Source: Helianthus annuus
Lineage: Eukaryota; Streptophyta; Magnoliopsida; Asterales; Asteraceae
Direction: 5' to 3'
Assembly: GCF_002127325.2 (NCBI RefSeq)
Contig: NC_035436.2
Coordinates: 31,784,860-31,848,859, forward strand
Length of the DNA stretch: 64,000 nucleotides
Positions 1 to 9,559 of the stretch are shown piece by piece (positions within the stretch are counted from its first letter, which is position 1; each line of letters opens with the position of its first letter). The notes beneath the pieces are model-generated. The model did no database searches and was not told where the DNA came from. It worked only from the letters and a program-made list of their open reading frames with translations. Position numbers and translations under genes: made by a program.

Positions 1-536
1 GACTTCCACCATTGAAGTGCATCACCTTTGAAGGATTGTGTCACAAACTTTATAATATCTCTTTCAGCACAGCCACTTATATCCACTACTGTCTCCATCT
101 CATCAAGCCAAGTCATACAGTCCACTACCCCCTTCTCCCCAGTGAAATCCCGGGGTTTACAAGACACAAAGTATTTATACGTGCAACCCTTGGCACGTGG
201 GGCATCATAAAGCACAATCTTCTTGGAATGATTATCATTTTCATTCGAAGAGTGTCTATCATCCTCCTTCTTGGATTCCTCCTTCTTAGATTCCTCCTTT
301 TTAGACTTGGGTTGGACAGAAGGTGGCTTGCTGTGAGCCTCAGAATGAGTCTTAGACTTATTATGCGGTGTAGACAGGGTTCTACTGTGGGTCCCACTGT
401 ACTCACTGTACTGTCTTTCTAATGCCTTTGTAACCGCATCATCCACCAGTGCTTTCAACTCCGCACCAGTTAACTGTATCTTTGCATTATCGTGGTTCTC
501 CACCGGACGACTATTCACTTCATCCGACCCCGCCAT
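1..536 (-). CDS. gag: gag polyprotein, N-terminal part (partial at window edge)
   Basis: Gag is the structural protein that packages retrotransposon RNA into cytoplasmic particles. The reading frame opens with ATG at 536 (protein start MAGSDEVNS) and stays open for 178 codons to the window edge. After a short lead containing LTGAELKALVDDAV comes a lysine/glutamate-rich disordered stretch with three EESKK-like repeats. The start of the conserved gag domain follows ([19 protein letters not shown], then WLDEMETVVDISGC and QSFKGDALQWW). The same landmarks occur in the gag of the element at 49660-63556, which supports this start. The protein is truncated only by the window. No frameshift is visible. 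Confidence 0.9.
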   Translation of the reverse strand, partial: MAGSDEVNSRPVENHDNAKIQLTGAELKALVDDAVTKALERQYSEYSGTHSRTLSTPHNKSKTHSEAHSKPPSVQPKSKKEESKKEESKKEDDRHSSNENDNHSKKIVLYDAPRAKGCTYKYFVSCKPRDFTGEKGVVDCMTWLDEMETVVDISGCAERDIIKFVTQSFKGDALQWWK

Positions 537-1570
537 GTAGCTTCAATTGCTACATATAAACAATAATGGGCAAGGTTTTATTTAATAGCTAATACAGTAT
601 TTTATGTATTTTATTAACCATGGTTTTAAATAGCCATTGCAGGTTAATTTATTAATCAAATATTAATCCAGGATCTGTATTATAATCCTAGATTATAGTT
701 AAGAATTAACATATAACTTAGTCACAAGGACAGTGTTAGTTTATAACCCGGATTCTTACAGAATCAAGGTATTAGGGTCTGAATCACAGTTCCTTACCCT
801 ATTCTAGACAGTGAGTTGCAGACTCAAACTGTCTCTTAGTCCCTAGGACATTAATTACTACCCGTAGGCACTTCATTCTCAAGGAATGGACATTTACTTA
901 CAGGGAATTTTAAATTAACCCAATTTTCAATGATGGCTCATGTGACTTTTACTGTGTCACAATTTGCCCAGTATGTTAACATACTTACAGAGGTTAACAG
1001 AATTTGGAATCTTCTAGACAGGTTCTACCATCTTGGCCATGTCTGCGACGACACGTGGCTAGGCTTTACCCCTTAGATTCTCTTTATAACGCAGATCAAT
1101 CCTAAGTTGAGACGTTAATTATGGACCTGAATCTAATTATGGAGATACCATCTTGGCCTTGTCTTAAAATGACATGTGGCTAGGTCTTGTCCCTTTTTAG
1201 ATTTTGCCATTTATATTAATGGTAGGTCTTTTTTATTTTAGGAAATGTTATTTTCATTTTTTACCTGTTTATTTTAAGTTTATTCATATACTGATTTATA
1301 GCAATAATCATGAAAATTTAAATGCAACATTTCACTAAATAAAGATTCAACAGTACAAAACTTGCCCTAAACGGGACTTCTACAAACAACATGCCCACGC
1401 AGGGGCGAAATACAACAAACAAACAACAAACAAACCCACGCAGGGGTTAACTGAAAGACATGCCCACGCAGGGGCAGAATACAAAAAGACAAGCTCGCGC
1501 AGGAGCTGAATACAGAAACAATAAGTCCACGCAGGGACTGATTACAACTAAGCAACAAACAACAAGGTCT
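537..1570 (-). other. Leader between extra ORF and gag (Tekay-1), rich in short inverted repeats
   Basis: About 1.03 kb without a credible ORF lies between the stop of the upstream ORF (1571) and the gag start (536). It holds the hairpin cluster at 1363-1539. It also holds two copies, about 120 bp apart (near 1027-1092 and 1146-1206), of a block beginning ACCATCTTGGCC and containing a GACA-TGTGGC-type inverted repeat. A further short inverted repeat, GTCC CTA GGAC, lies near 839-849. The related element keeps a leader of similar length at 57636-58755. Confidence 0.6.
1363..1539 (-). repeat. Array of short hairpins with near-constant loop ACGCAG and varying stems
   Basis: Plus-strand reading. 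Stems and loops are: GCCC/ACGCAG/GGGC at 1393-1406; AACCC/ACGCAG/GGGTT at 1433-1448; TGCCC/ACGCAG/GGGCA at 1461-1476; AGCTC/GCGCAG/GAGCT at 1492-1507; AGTCC/ACGCAG/GGACT at 1524-1539. A weaker member with a different loop lies at 1363-1376. The spacers are A-rich (GAATACA-like). The stems differ between copies but still pair, which is a covariation pattern. In the element's RNA sense the loop reads CTGCGT. Confidence 0.8.
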
Positions 1571-2782
1571 TCAGTGACCCCTCCTATTGGACTTCCCCTT
1601 TAGCAAGTCTGACAGACCCTTGAAGAAGCCTTGCCGCTCTCTGCGGTCTTCTCGAACTTCTTGTTCGACCTGGTTCAACCTATCAAGAACCTCCTGCTGA
1701 CGCTCCGGCGGGATAAGTTGTGGCTGCGGCGGCTGGTACAACGGCTGAGGAGGCGGTGGCTGCTGGAACATATACGGAGGGTACCCGGTATTCCAAGGAC
1801 CACCATAGGGCCCTTTAGGGTGTCGAGCGTTGTAATCCCAAGCCTCCTGATATGGGTCCACGTTGGCATAGTTAAAGCTGTTGTGGCCCGGCATTTCAAA
1901 CGGGTTGTATGCCGCAGAATAAGCAGGAATTGGGTTGTTAAAACCCGGCGAAGGTGCCACAGGCACTGAGTTGACTTCTGGTATGGGGTTTGATGGACCC
2001 CCCATTTGTGGTTCTCCCTCTTCCTCCTGAAGTGGCGGATAATGGCTGCCACTTGATGGTTGGGGTGTGCTGATACAGACACCCCCTCGCACGGACATCC
2101 GTGCGTTCGACCTCCTCCGCCTCGGAGGCTCCGGAGGCGGCTGCTGTTCCACTGGTGGTGGTGGTGGCGGGGTGACTGCCACGAATCGTTGATCCTCAGA
2201 AGGATCTTGCTGCTGCTGTTGCTGATACGGGGACGAGTGTTCAGAAGGCGTGAAGTACCAGTCCCACTGCTTGAACCTCTCTTGATAACTATCCGGACCG
2301 CGGTATGGTGATCCGTGGAAAGATGACCCATCCGAGATTTCGATGGGGTGGTTCGGCGTTCCTGTAGCAGGCTCCATTGGATCAGTATCCTCGTCCATGT
2401 CATTATCCCCAGAGAAGTGGTCTTCCGGTCCGAGTGAGTTAAAACCCCCGGGTTCTGGAAAAATGTTGGCCGGGTTGAATCGGCTTTGGAAAACTGGGGT
2501 TGGGTCACCAAAGAAATGGTGGGAGTTGGATCTCTGTAACGGTATGAAAGAGGGTGGTTGTTCGTCGGGCTCGTTTTCCAATTGGGGCCCAAAGGAGTGC
2601 TGGTAAGAAGGGGAAGAGCTGAGGGAAACTGATCGTCTCCCGGGTTCAACATAGAGCCTCCACGGCTCTTGTGGACTAGTGCTCATGGTGATGGACGGGG
2701 TACGCCGGTGCGAAGGCCCGGCTTCGTGATCGTGACCCGTGACTGGTGCTTTGCCTCGACCGCGAAGAAATCTTGGTGGCAT
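1571..2782 (-). CDS. Extra ORF upstream of gag (403 aa, proline-rich, unknown function)
   Basis: Not recognised as any known domain. The start chosen is the ATG at 2782 (MPPRFLRGRGK) because the related element has ATG-CCA-CCT at the matching place. The frame is also open upstream to an ATG at 2926. The N-terminus is Arg/Gly-rich. The middle is disordered, rich in Pro, Ser and Gln, with the motifs HSFGP, PSFIPLQRS, DHFSGD, MDEDTDP, GSSFHG and YRGPDS. The C-terminus has a poly-Pro/Gln tract, then a predicted amphipathic helix (EVLDRLNQVEQEVREDRRER) and GFFKGLSDLLKGK with a basic tail. The protein at 58756-59970 shares these blocks in the same order and is 404 codons long counting one internal stop. 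Extra ORFs are known in plant Ty3/gypsy elements. The role of this one is unknown; RNA binding or a Gag accessory role would be guesses. Confidence 0.75.
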   Translation of the reverse strand: MPPRFLRGRGKAPVTGHDHEAGPSHRRTPSITMSTSPQEPWRLYVEPGRRSVSLSSSPSYQHSFGPQLENEPDEQPPSFIPLQRSNSHHFFGDPTPVFQSRFNPANIFPEPGGFNSLGPEDHFSGDNDMDEDTDPMEPATGTPNHPIEISDGSSFHGSPYRGPDSYQERFKQWDWYFTPSEHSSPYQQQQQQDPSEDQRFVAVTPPPPPPVEQQPPPEPPRRRRSNARMSVRGGVCISTPQPSSGSHYPPLQEEEGEPQMGGPSNPIPEVNSVPVAPSPGFNNPIPAYSAAYNPFEMPGHNSFNYANVDPYQEAWDYNARHPKGPYGGPWNTGYPPYMFQQPPPPQPLYQPPQPQLIPPERQQEVLDRLNQVEQEVREDRRERQGFFKGLSDLLKGKSNRRGH

Positions 2783-2956
2783 GTTGACCTGCATACTAGT
2801 TTTAGATAACAACAACATAATAATAATAATAAGACCCAAAAATAAAACAAAACAGAGTTTGTCATATGTTCTTCGTCTAGACTCGGAACTCGAAGAATGT
2901 GCAATCTGTGCACTGAGACTAAACACAAAAGGCTAGTGTTTAATTCACTCAGTGTT

Positions 2957-2969
2957 GGCTCTGATACCA
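2957..2969 (-). other. Primer binding site for initiator-Met tRNA (Tekay-1)
   Basis: On the minus strand TGGTATCAGAGCC follows the end of the 5' LTR after three bases. This is the standard complement of the 3' end of plant initiator-Met tRNA used to prime minus-strand DNA synthesis. Confidence 0.9.
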
Positions 2970-5718
2970 ACCTGTCACACCCCTAATTTCCACGTGTCAC
3001 CGGTGGGCCCGGTGGGGGATTAACGTGACGTAGTTGATATCATCATAGTTAAACAACACAAATTATAATGCACAGCGGAAGCAAAGATAGATTCATTTCA
3101 ACTTAAATTATTGTAAAATTCGAGTATCACAAAATGTCGAAATAGAATCCACAGGCAGAATCAAATAAACAGGAAACTTCATTTCAACAGACTTCATGCA
3201 TCCTAAGCTTGCGAGACTTCTATGGATGCTTAAGGAGTGACCAGCCTATTACGCGTAGTACCTGCACTTAGTCTTTTTGGAAAATACGTCAGTTTACACT
3301 GGTAAATACAATTTAACTGACTCATTTTGAAAATGTTTAAAAAATTGATTTAAATGCTCATGGCATAAAACTTTTTATAACTTGGGATAATTATTTGCTT
3401 AATAATCTTGTAAAAGAATTACATGTTCATTCTGCATTCGGTAGCCCGGATCGTGCCAGGTTAAAGATTAATAGACACACCACTTAATATAATTCCGCCA
3501 CGAGACTTCTCTCGTACCGACGATTATACATGTTGTACAACACTACGGGTGTACGCCTACACCCGAGTGCTAAGGTCGTGGCCATTCTTTGAATGATGCC
3601 AAGGATATCCGGGACATGGTTATTAAGCCCCCAAAGGCGTTTAAACAAACAAAACAGCATTTTCAAACGGGTTAATTTGACTGCACATAACCAAGACCGG
3701 TTAAGGTCAATTCCCCGACCAAGCGGTATTTTATATACCGTACCCCAAGCCCGTATAGGGAAAATAAGTTAAACGTATTTACCTGAGCAAAGTATAAACC
3801 AAATATAACGAGTGCACGTAGCTTTTACTGGGCTCCTAGATCTGGAAATTAAGGTTTTAATAACCTATTAGAATCCTAACGGGTCTTAAGCTTAGACCGG
3901 TTAGTTTTTAATATAAAGATTACGGTTTTAAACGCACAATAAGGCGAGGACCGTTTTAGAATGTGGTTTTGTCCCAACAAGCTTGCACACTTGTTTTATA
4001 TGGGTAACATAATCACATTCTGGATTTTGAGACCAAAAAGATATGGTTTGACCCGTTTCGGCTAATATGGCCAAACTAGTCACATAAGCCGATCCGAACG
4101 CGTATAATGCGTAACGAGTAACTATAAGAGTCAAATACAAGTTTCTGAAGTCAATATGCTCAAAATATGTTGTGATATCAGAATGATACCTTCCATTATG
4201 CCCCAAATGATTTTAAACCAAAACTATGCCTCATAAGGGCGTTTTGGTCATTTTATAAGGTGAAAAAGGGCTAAAATGATAACCTGAGTTACAGGTCTGA
4301 ATATATTAGTAAATATGCTTTATTTACTAAGTTATAACAGTAGGGTATCAAATTTTTGTGAAATTTATTATCTTTAACCTTACTATGCACCGAATGGGCA
4401 TTTTGGTAATTTCACATGTGCCTAAAAGGTCACTTCTGGAATTTTGAGTTCAAAACATTTGCCTACTATTTAGAATATAAAAATTTACTAATTACATCAG
4501 TAGGTTCAAACCCTTAAGCTTAATAAGGCTCTAGTGCATACTTATGCGTTAAAAATGCCTAAAAGGCGATTTGGAGCCAATTCCGGGTTTTCTGTAAAAA
4601 GCTGGTATTTTTAATATTCCAGAAGGCTCAAAATAATTTATTTATTATAACAAATCAGTAGAAATTGGTTTGAGGTCAAAAGGATTTGTAAAACTCATTT
4701 TATGGCTAAAAAGGGCAAAACCGGCATAAACCGAATTAATCTTAGAACACTAAGTTATGCTCAGCCTAAAAATAAATAAAAATCACCCAAAAATCCCAAA
4801 ATATAATTTTATAACAGTGGGTAAAAAGTTTGGTATAAAAATTTGGGTTTTGGTAGGCTATACATAATTTACGCTATTTAACTATCAAAGAAGCCCTTAA
4901 TTACGCTATTGAGCATAACTCTTAATCTAGACCTCAAACTGACTTCAAATTTTGGGTGCAAGTTTATAAATCAGTAGCTAAGGTGCCTACCCTTTTACAT
5001 TTTCAAAAATCACGTTTTAAGGTCAAATGGGCATAATGGTCAACATATAAGCGATTAACAGAAACATGCATGTGAATAGGATATCCAATGAACCAAGTTG
5101 TATAATCTCAGAGAGTTATACTAACATGTAAATAGGTTCAAAAGAAGCTCTAAGGCAATCCTAATCTTGGCTTAAACGGGTCAGAACTGAAAGTCAAAGA
5201 AGAAGTCAAACTTTGCGATTTTCGGTTCCAAACCGAGCCTAAACTGAAAATTGTCGAGTTGAACATGTTGGAACATGTTCTTACATTAATTACCAAGTTA
5301 TTTTACTGATCAAACAGGTTGCATGTAACCTACATTGCTAATTATGCATTAATTCGCAATTAACCTTTCTGTTGACTTTTTATAATAAACTTTGACTCGA
5401 CAATTAGCATAGTTAGAGTGGGATTCTGGAAATACCCTGTTCAGGGTTTGTTACCCAGATAATTACCTACTTATAGGTATTTTTAATTCGGGATATTAAT
5501 GAGTAATTATAGACTAATCCCAAAGTCAAACCTTAATTACGATGGTTTGACTTTTAGCTAAATAACTAAGCTAAAAGTAATTAGAGAGGGTTAAGGACAC
5601 TTACAAGAGTCCTAAGAAGGATTAGGGATTTAATGAGAACTTGATGTTGTCCAGAAAAGCTCCAGAGAAGTCTTGAACCAAAGTTGCAAGTGAGCATGTA
5701 AAGTGTTCACAACTTCAA

Positions 5719-5730
5719 GCTCTTATATAG
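5719..5730 (-). promoter_or_regulatory. Likely TATA box of the Tekay-1 LTR
   Basis: Minus-strand CTATATAAGAGC lies about 0.9 kb from the LTR 5' end, at a position comparable with TATA-like boxes in the other long LTRs of the window. RNA polymerase II would start a little downstream on the minus strand. Confidence 0.5.
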
Positions 5731-5905
5731 TGAACCTTTAGGTCCAAGATGATGCCAAGATAGTCTAGAGTGGTTACAAGATCATCCCAGGTGTCTCTAT
5801 GATGCTATATACTGCCTAGCAAGTCCCTGGTTTCGAAAACCATTCATTTAAGTCGGTGTAACAGGCTGAACAGGCAGCTGTCCATTTTCTGCTGCCAGCG
5901 ACTGC

Positions 5906-6055
5906 CTTACGGACCGTAAGCTTAAGGCCTTGCGGTCCGTAAGCCCCTCTTGCGGACCGTATGCTGAAACAGTTACGGTCCGTAACCGACCCTTGCTGAA
6001 ATCGCCCAGGTACCCTCCTTACGGACCGTAAGACTAGGGCCTTGCGGTCCGTAAC
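5906..6055. repeat. Six near-palindromes TTACGG(A/T)CCGTAA in U3
   Basis: Fifteen-base copies sit at 5906-5920, 5929-5943, 5949-5963, 5972-5986, 6018-6032 and 6041-6055. Centres are 23, 20, 23, 46 and 23 bp apart. Most are CTTACGGACCGTAAG or CTTGCGGTCCGTAAG. They lie 180-340 bp upstream of the LTR TATA box in element sense, an enhancer-like position. Binding by a dimeric factor is inference. Confidence 0.8.
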
Positions 6056-6640
6056 CGGTGGTCAGAAAACAAAAATTTCACAAACTTCAAGTCTTGACCA
6101 TGCAACCTCGTGGATTCCGAATTACATGCTAACTTTCTCAGTTGTGGGACCTAGTGGCTCAGCCATTGCATGCTTGTATGTCCCTTACATTTTTCTACAA
6201 CCTTGGCATCTTGTAATCTTTTAAAGTGACGGATATTTCTAAGTCTTGGATTCTCACAAGAGTTGGTCATGTTAGTTAACTATTATTAATTTCTTTTACA
6301 CAAGAATTTTATTCAGCATTTTAGTAACAACATTCCCAATAATCCAAATTCCATATAAAAGATGGAACTTTAGAAACGACCGGTTAATACATATATATAT
6401 ATATATATAAGATGTTTATCAAACGATTTAAGGATCTTGGGATTTATAAATTTGGGTCGCTCAGAGGTATTTTAATAACATGTCGCCCCTGGGTCGTTCA
6501 GAGGTATTTTGAAATAACATGGCGCCCTTGCATTTAAAATCCTACCATACATCTTTATATTTAATCCGGTTTCCCTGACACGTTTGTCCCTCATGACACG
6601 TGTTTTTATTTTATTGGACAGGAATTTCCGAGGTGTTACA

Positions 6641-6835
6641 CCAATGATCGCTTTCTGGGCTGATTTCTAATCAGCTCAAGATCTAAGGAAGATAAAAACA
6701 ATACTAGTGAATCTCTCTCCACGTCTTGCAAACGTGGGGGGACCTCACGACCTGCGTTAGGCTAATCGAACCCCTGAACCCTTTTACCCCAGAGATATCG
6801 CTACAGGCCTTGGTCTATTATTTGTTGCATCAACA
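6641..6835 (+). repeat. 3' remnant of the Tat-like 5' LTR
   Basis: The 195 bases from CCAATGATCG to GCATCAACA match 15961-16155 at the end of the 3' LTR with about seven substitutions. The missing first 437 bp were displaced when Tekay-1 inserted at CCAAT. Confidence 0.9.
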
Positions 6836-6837
6836 AG

Positions 6838-6856
6838 TTGGCACCCACCGTGGGGC
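6838..6856 (+). other. Primer binding site of the Tat-like element
   Basis: TTGGCACCCACCGTGGGGC follows the LTR end after two bases. The string differs by one base from the PBS region I recall for Tat/Retand-type plant elements. I do not name the tRNA. Confidence 0.6.
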
Positions 6857-6949
6857 TACGCCGCTTACTTTATCTTAAAAACCAGTTGTGTAGCTCCATT
6901 TTCTCTTTACATCGTGTCTGAAAGCGAGTCTCTCGGTTAGGTAAATCAG

Positions 6950-8336
6950 GTGCCTAACAACACCGATCTAACACCAAATTCGGGTCGGATCTCACCGGTC
7001 CTATCTACACCTCTTTCTACTCCCGGAAGTACTCCACCAGGATATGTTCCCGGAGTTCACTTCTTTTCAAACACAAATCCATCTCGATCAGGGGTTGAAC
7101 CTACTCAAATCGATGTAATGCATACACCGGAACACATAGATCTAACACCCGAGTGAGTAGCTAGAAATTTCTTACAACTAAGATCTTTTCTCAACTAGCG
7201 TGTGAGCTTAGAAAGTGAAAAAAGGGTGAGAATAAGACTAAATTATGAGGAGTCTAAACCCTCATTATCACATGGCCCTCCATCTCTTCCTTTTAGCAGT
7301 TCACGTTCAGCCACATCTTATATTGAAGCTGGTCCTAGTGTGACAGACCAACCATTCAAGCCCTTTAGCTTTTGAGGATGCCAGGTCCAACCGTTTTTCC
7401 CTTATTTACCTCCCAACCCGTTACAACCGGTGCACCTATGGGGCATAAAACCACTCTTGATCAATTATGGCAGTCACCAGCTTCAAGTGTTCCCCCTCCC
7501 ATTGCTACTTCGTGAAAACAAGCAATGGCCACCCGGCCTTTGGCTCGAGGTGCGGTCATGAGCACATCCATGGGAATGCCTTATACAGTAAGCCTTTAAG
7601 GCTTTAACCTTATGACATAGATAATGGCATCTTTTATGAGTACCATCAGAAAGCCTTTAAGGCTTTAACCTTATGCCCTAGCTGATGACACAGATGATGG
7701 CAACATTTCCTTTGCAGCACGTGAAAACTGGACGATGACACAGAAAGCCTTCAAGGCTTTAACCTTAATTTCATCAACCAAGTGCCAACCACTCACCAGG
7801 ATACCTAAAGCGGTAACCCAGCTTCAAGGGTAATAAAATACCTCTCAAAACCTTACAAGCCCAACAACTTGTCTTGCTTCTCCCAACAAATCGTTGATTA
7901 CGAAGATGCCATCACGGTACTGAGGACCACCTCCAAATCTTCGCCGGGACTGCAAGAATTGAAAAATGACCCAACTCAGAATGTTGTCTCATGTTCATGC
8001 AAACCCTTGGAGGGCCTTCTGGCATATGGTTCAATGACCTTCCTGGACGAAGCGTTCAGACCTTTGACGATCTTAGCAAAAGTTCCCTATAATAACGGAG
8101 GCATGTCAATGACGCCACGGTAATCTTCCAGACCAAACAACGTGGTGATGAAAGTCTCAGAGACTTCATCAAAAGTTACAAGAAGGAAGGTTTAACTTAC
8201 GCCGATGAAAAAATTAGGGTCGCAGGGTTCATGAATGCTAAATTCCAAATATCTCACAAGAGACTTCAATAAATGCCTGCCCAAAACCCTTGAAGAAGCA
8301 CTCAAAAGGGCTAAAGCCCACATTCAAGGAGAATAA
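6950..8336 (+). pseudogene. gag: Tat-like gag, decayed
   Basis: An ATG at 6950 opens 68 codons of Pro/Ser/Thr-rich sequence (MPNNTDLTPNSG), as in disordered Tat gag N-termini, ending in a stop at 7154. Farther on, 8140-8240 reads ESLRDFIKSYKKEGLTYADE in one frame. This resembles the ESLRDF.. helix of the retrotransposon gag domain. Frames change repeatedly. Three copies of the palindrome AAGCCTTTAAGGCTT lie at 7585-7770. No product is expected. Confidence 0.6.
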
Positions 8337-8741
8337 GCTGTATATATAAAAAAAAACCTCTTAACTAGAGCTTCTAGTATGGCTCTTATGACAAACGGTT
8401 CAAAGGTTCGGATTCCAGAAGGCCTGAAGGCCGGAACCCTCCAAGCCGAGAAAAAACCATATACTTTACAGCCTTAACCAAGACTCCGCACGAGCTCTTG
8501 GCAACCGAAGAGGTAAAACACAGCTTCCGCCCTCCTCAACCTTTTGTCAAAAAAACAAAAGATTAGAAAAATCAAGCTAGTATTGTGAGTTTCACGAATA
8601 GAAAGGTCACCATACCAATGATTGCTTCCAACCCAAAAAGAGGATCGAAGAAGCCGTCAAGTCCGAACTGGCTCACTTCGTTGAAGGGGTCAAGGGCAAG
8701 ATGGTTGAAAAATAAAAGGTAGGAAGCGAACATGGTCGACC

Positions 8742-9089
8742 TTGAAAACAAAGCTTCCCACAAACGCCATCATTTTAAGGCATGGAAACGTATATGTTTG
8801 TTTCCCACCATCAGAAGGAGAGTTGCTTTCAAACCCTCTGGTGATGGAATCCAACATAGGAACCATCAAGACACAAAAGGCTTATAATGACACCGGTGCA
8901 ACCACCAAAATCATGTTTGAGAAAGGCTTTAACCCTCTCAGCGACGATGAACGTTCAAAGCTTCAACAGTCTGAATCCTCTATCAAAGGTATCGCAGACA
9001 TACCTATCAAGCCTTTAGGCCAAATAACCCATTATGTTTGTTCAACGAGAGAACAAGGGGACGAACCGAACAACTCACTTCCGCGGTGA
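8742..9089 (+). pseudogene. Tat-like aspartic protease relic
   Basis: The 115-codon frame contains NDTGATTKIMFEKGFNPL and, further on, IKGIADIPIKPLGQI. These match the active-site DTGA(S/T) and the PLG.I strand of Tat-type aspartic proteases, which cut the polyprotein. Neighbouring gag and RT lie in other frames, so the polyprotein is broken. Confidence 0.65.
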
Positions 9090-9559
9090 TGAATATCCCT
9101 TCCAACTATGATATCATCATAGGAAGGCCACGGCAAGGTGTGTTCGGAATGGCAGTTTTAGTTGGTCAAGCACTGTGAAGTTTCCCACTGAAAAAGGGAT
9201 AGCAACCCTTCAACCTACCCAAGAAGCTTTTGTGGTTGAAGGGGAAAGCTCAAGAAAGGACGAAGACGATGAACAAGGGTTGAACATAAACCCAAAATAT
9301 CCTCAACAGGGGATAAGGGTAAACACTAACCTTTACAATGAAACCCTCTCATAACTTGAAAAGCTGCTCTTGCACTATGTATTTGCTTGATGCCCCGAAG
9401 ATATGACCAGCATCCCTCGTAGCATTGTTGAAACATGAGTTATGGAACCCACCTGATGTTAAGCCCATTATACAAAAGAAACGGAGTCAAGCCCCTAAAA
9501 AAAGCCTTGCAGAATGCTAAAAGATGGAAAAGCTTGTTCTAGCCGGAACCCTTCGAGAG

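Larger units (their letters stand above)
1..6640 (-). mobile_element. Tekay-1: Ty3/gypsy chromovirus-like LTR retrotransposon, 5' part, cut by the window edge
   Basis: Read on the minus strand the order is 5' LTR (6640-2973), tRNA-Met primer site, an extra ORF, a leader, and the start of gag running off the window at base 1. Pol and the 3' LTR lie outside. The base sequence right of the LTR (CCAAT at 6641) is the interior of another element's LTR, and the intact copy of that LTR at 15524-16155 reads straight through CCAAT. Tekay-1 therefore inserted there. The second CCAAT copy must lie left of the window. The assignment to a Tekay/Del-like chromovirus rests on gag, PBS and LTR similarity to the more complete element at 49660-63556. 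Confidence 0.85.
2973..6640 (-). repeat. 5' LTR of Tekay-1 (3668 bp)
   Basis: On the minus strand it begins TGTAACACCTCGG and ends GGGGTGTGACA, so the ends are TG..CA. In plus reading it runs from TGTCACACCCC at 2973 to GGTGTTACA at 6640. A TATA box (CTATATAAGAGC on the minus strand, 5719-5730) puts U3 at about 0.9 kb and R-U5 at about 2.7 kb, which is unusually long. Transcribed-side inverted repeats include GGGTGTA/CGCC/TACACCC near 3547-3564 and a CGGTAT..ATACCG hairpin near 3724-3740. A six-copy palindrome array lies upstream of the TATA box. The LTR is related at its ends to the LTR at 49660-53052 but is a different subfamily. Confidence 0.85.

Noticed and set aside
1675..2652. 325-codon minus-strand frame overlapping the extra ORF
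   Set aside because: It is an alternative frame of the Pro/Arg-rich ORF. Only the 1571-2782 frame has ordered blocks conserved in Tekay-3.
2683..2970. Minus-strand frame starting MVSEPTLSELNT, also seen at 59910-60161
   Set aside because: It begins at the PBS and is short and poorly conserved beyond the PBS-adjacent bases. Similarity comes from the conserved leader.
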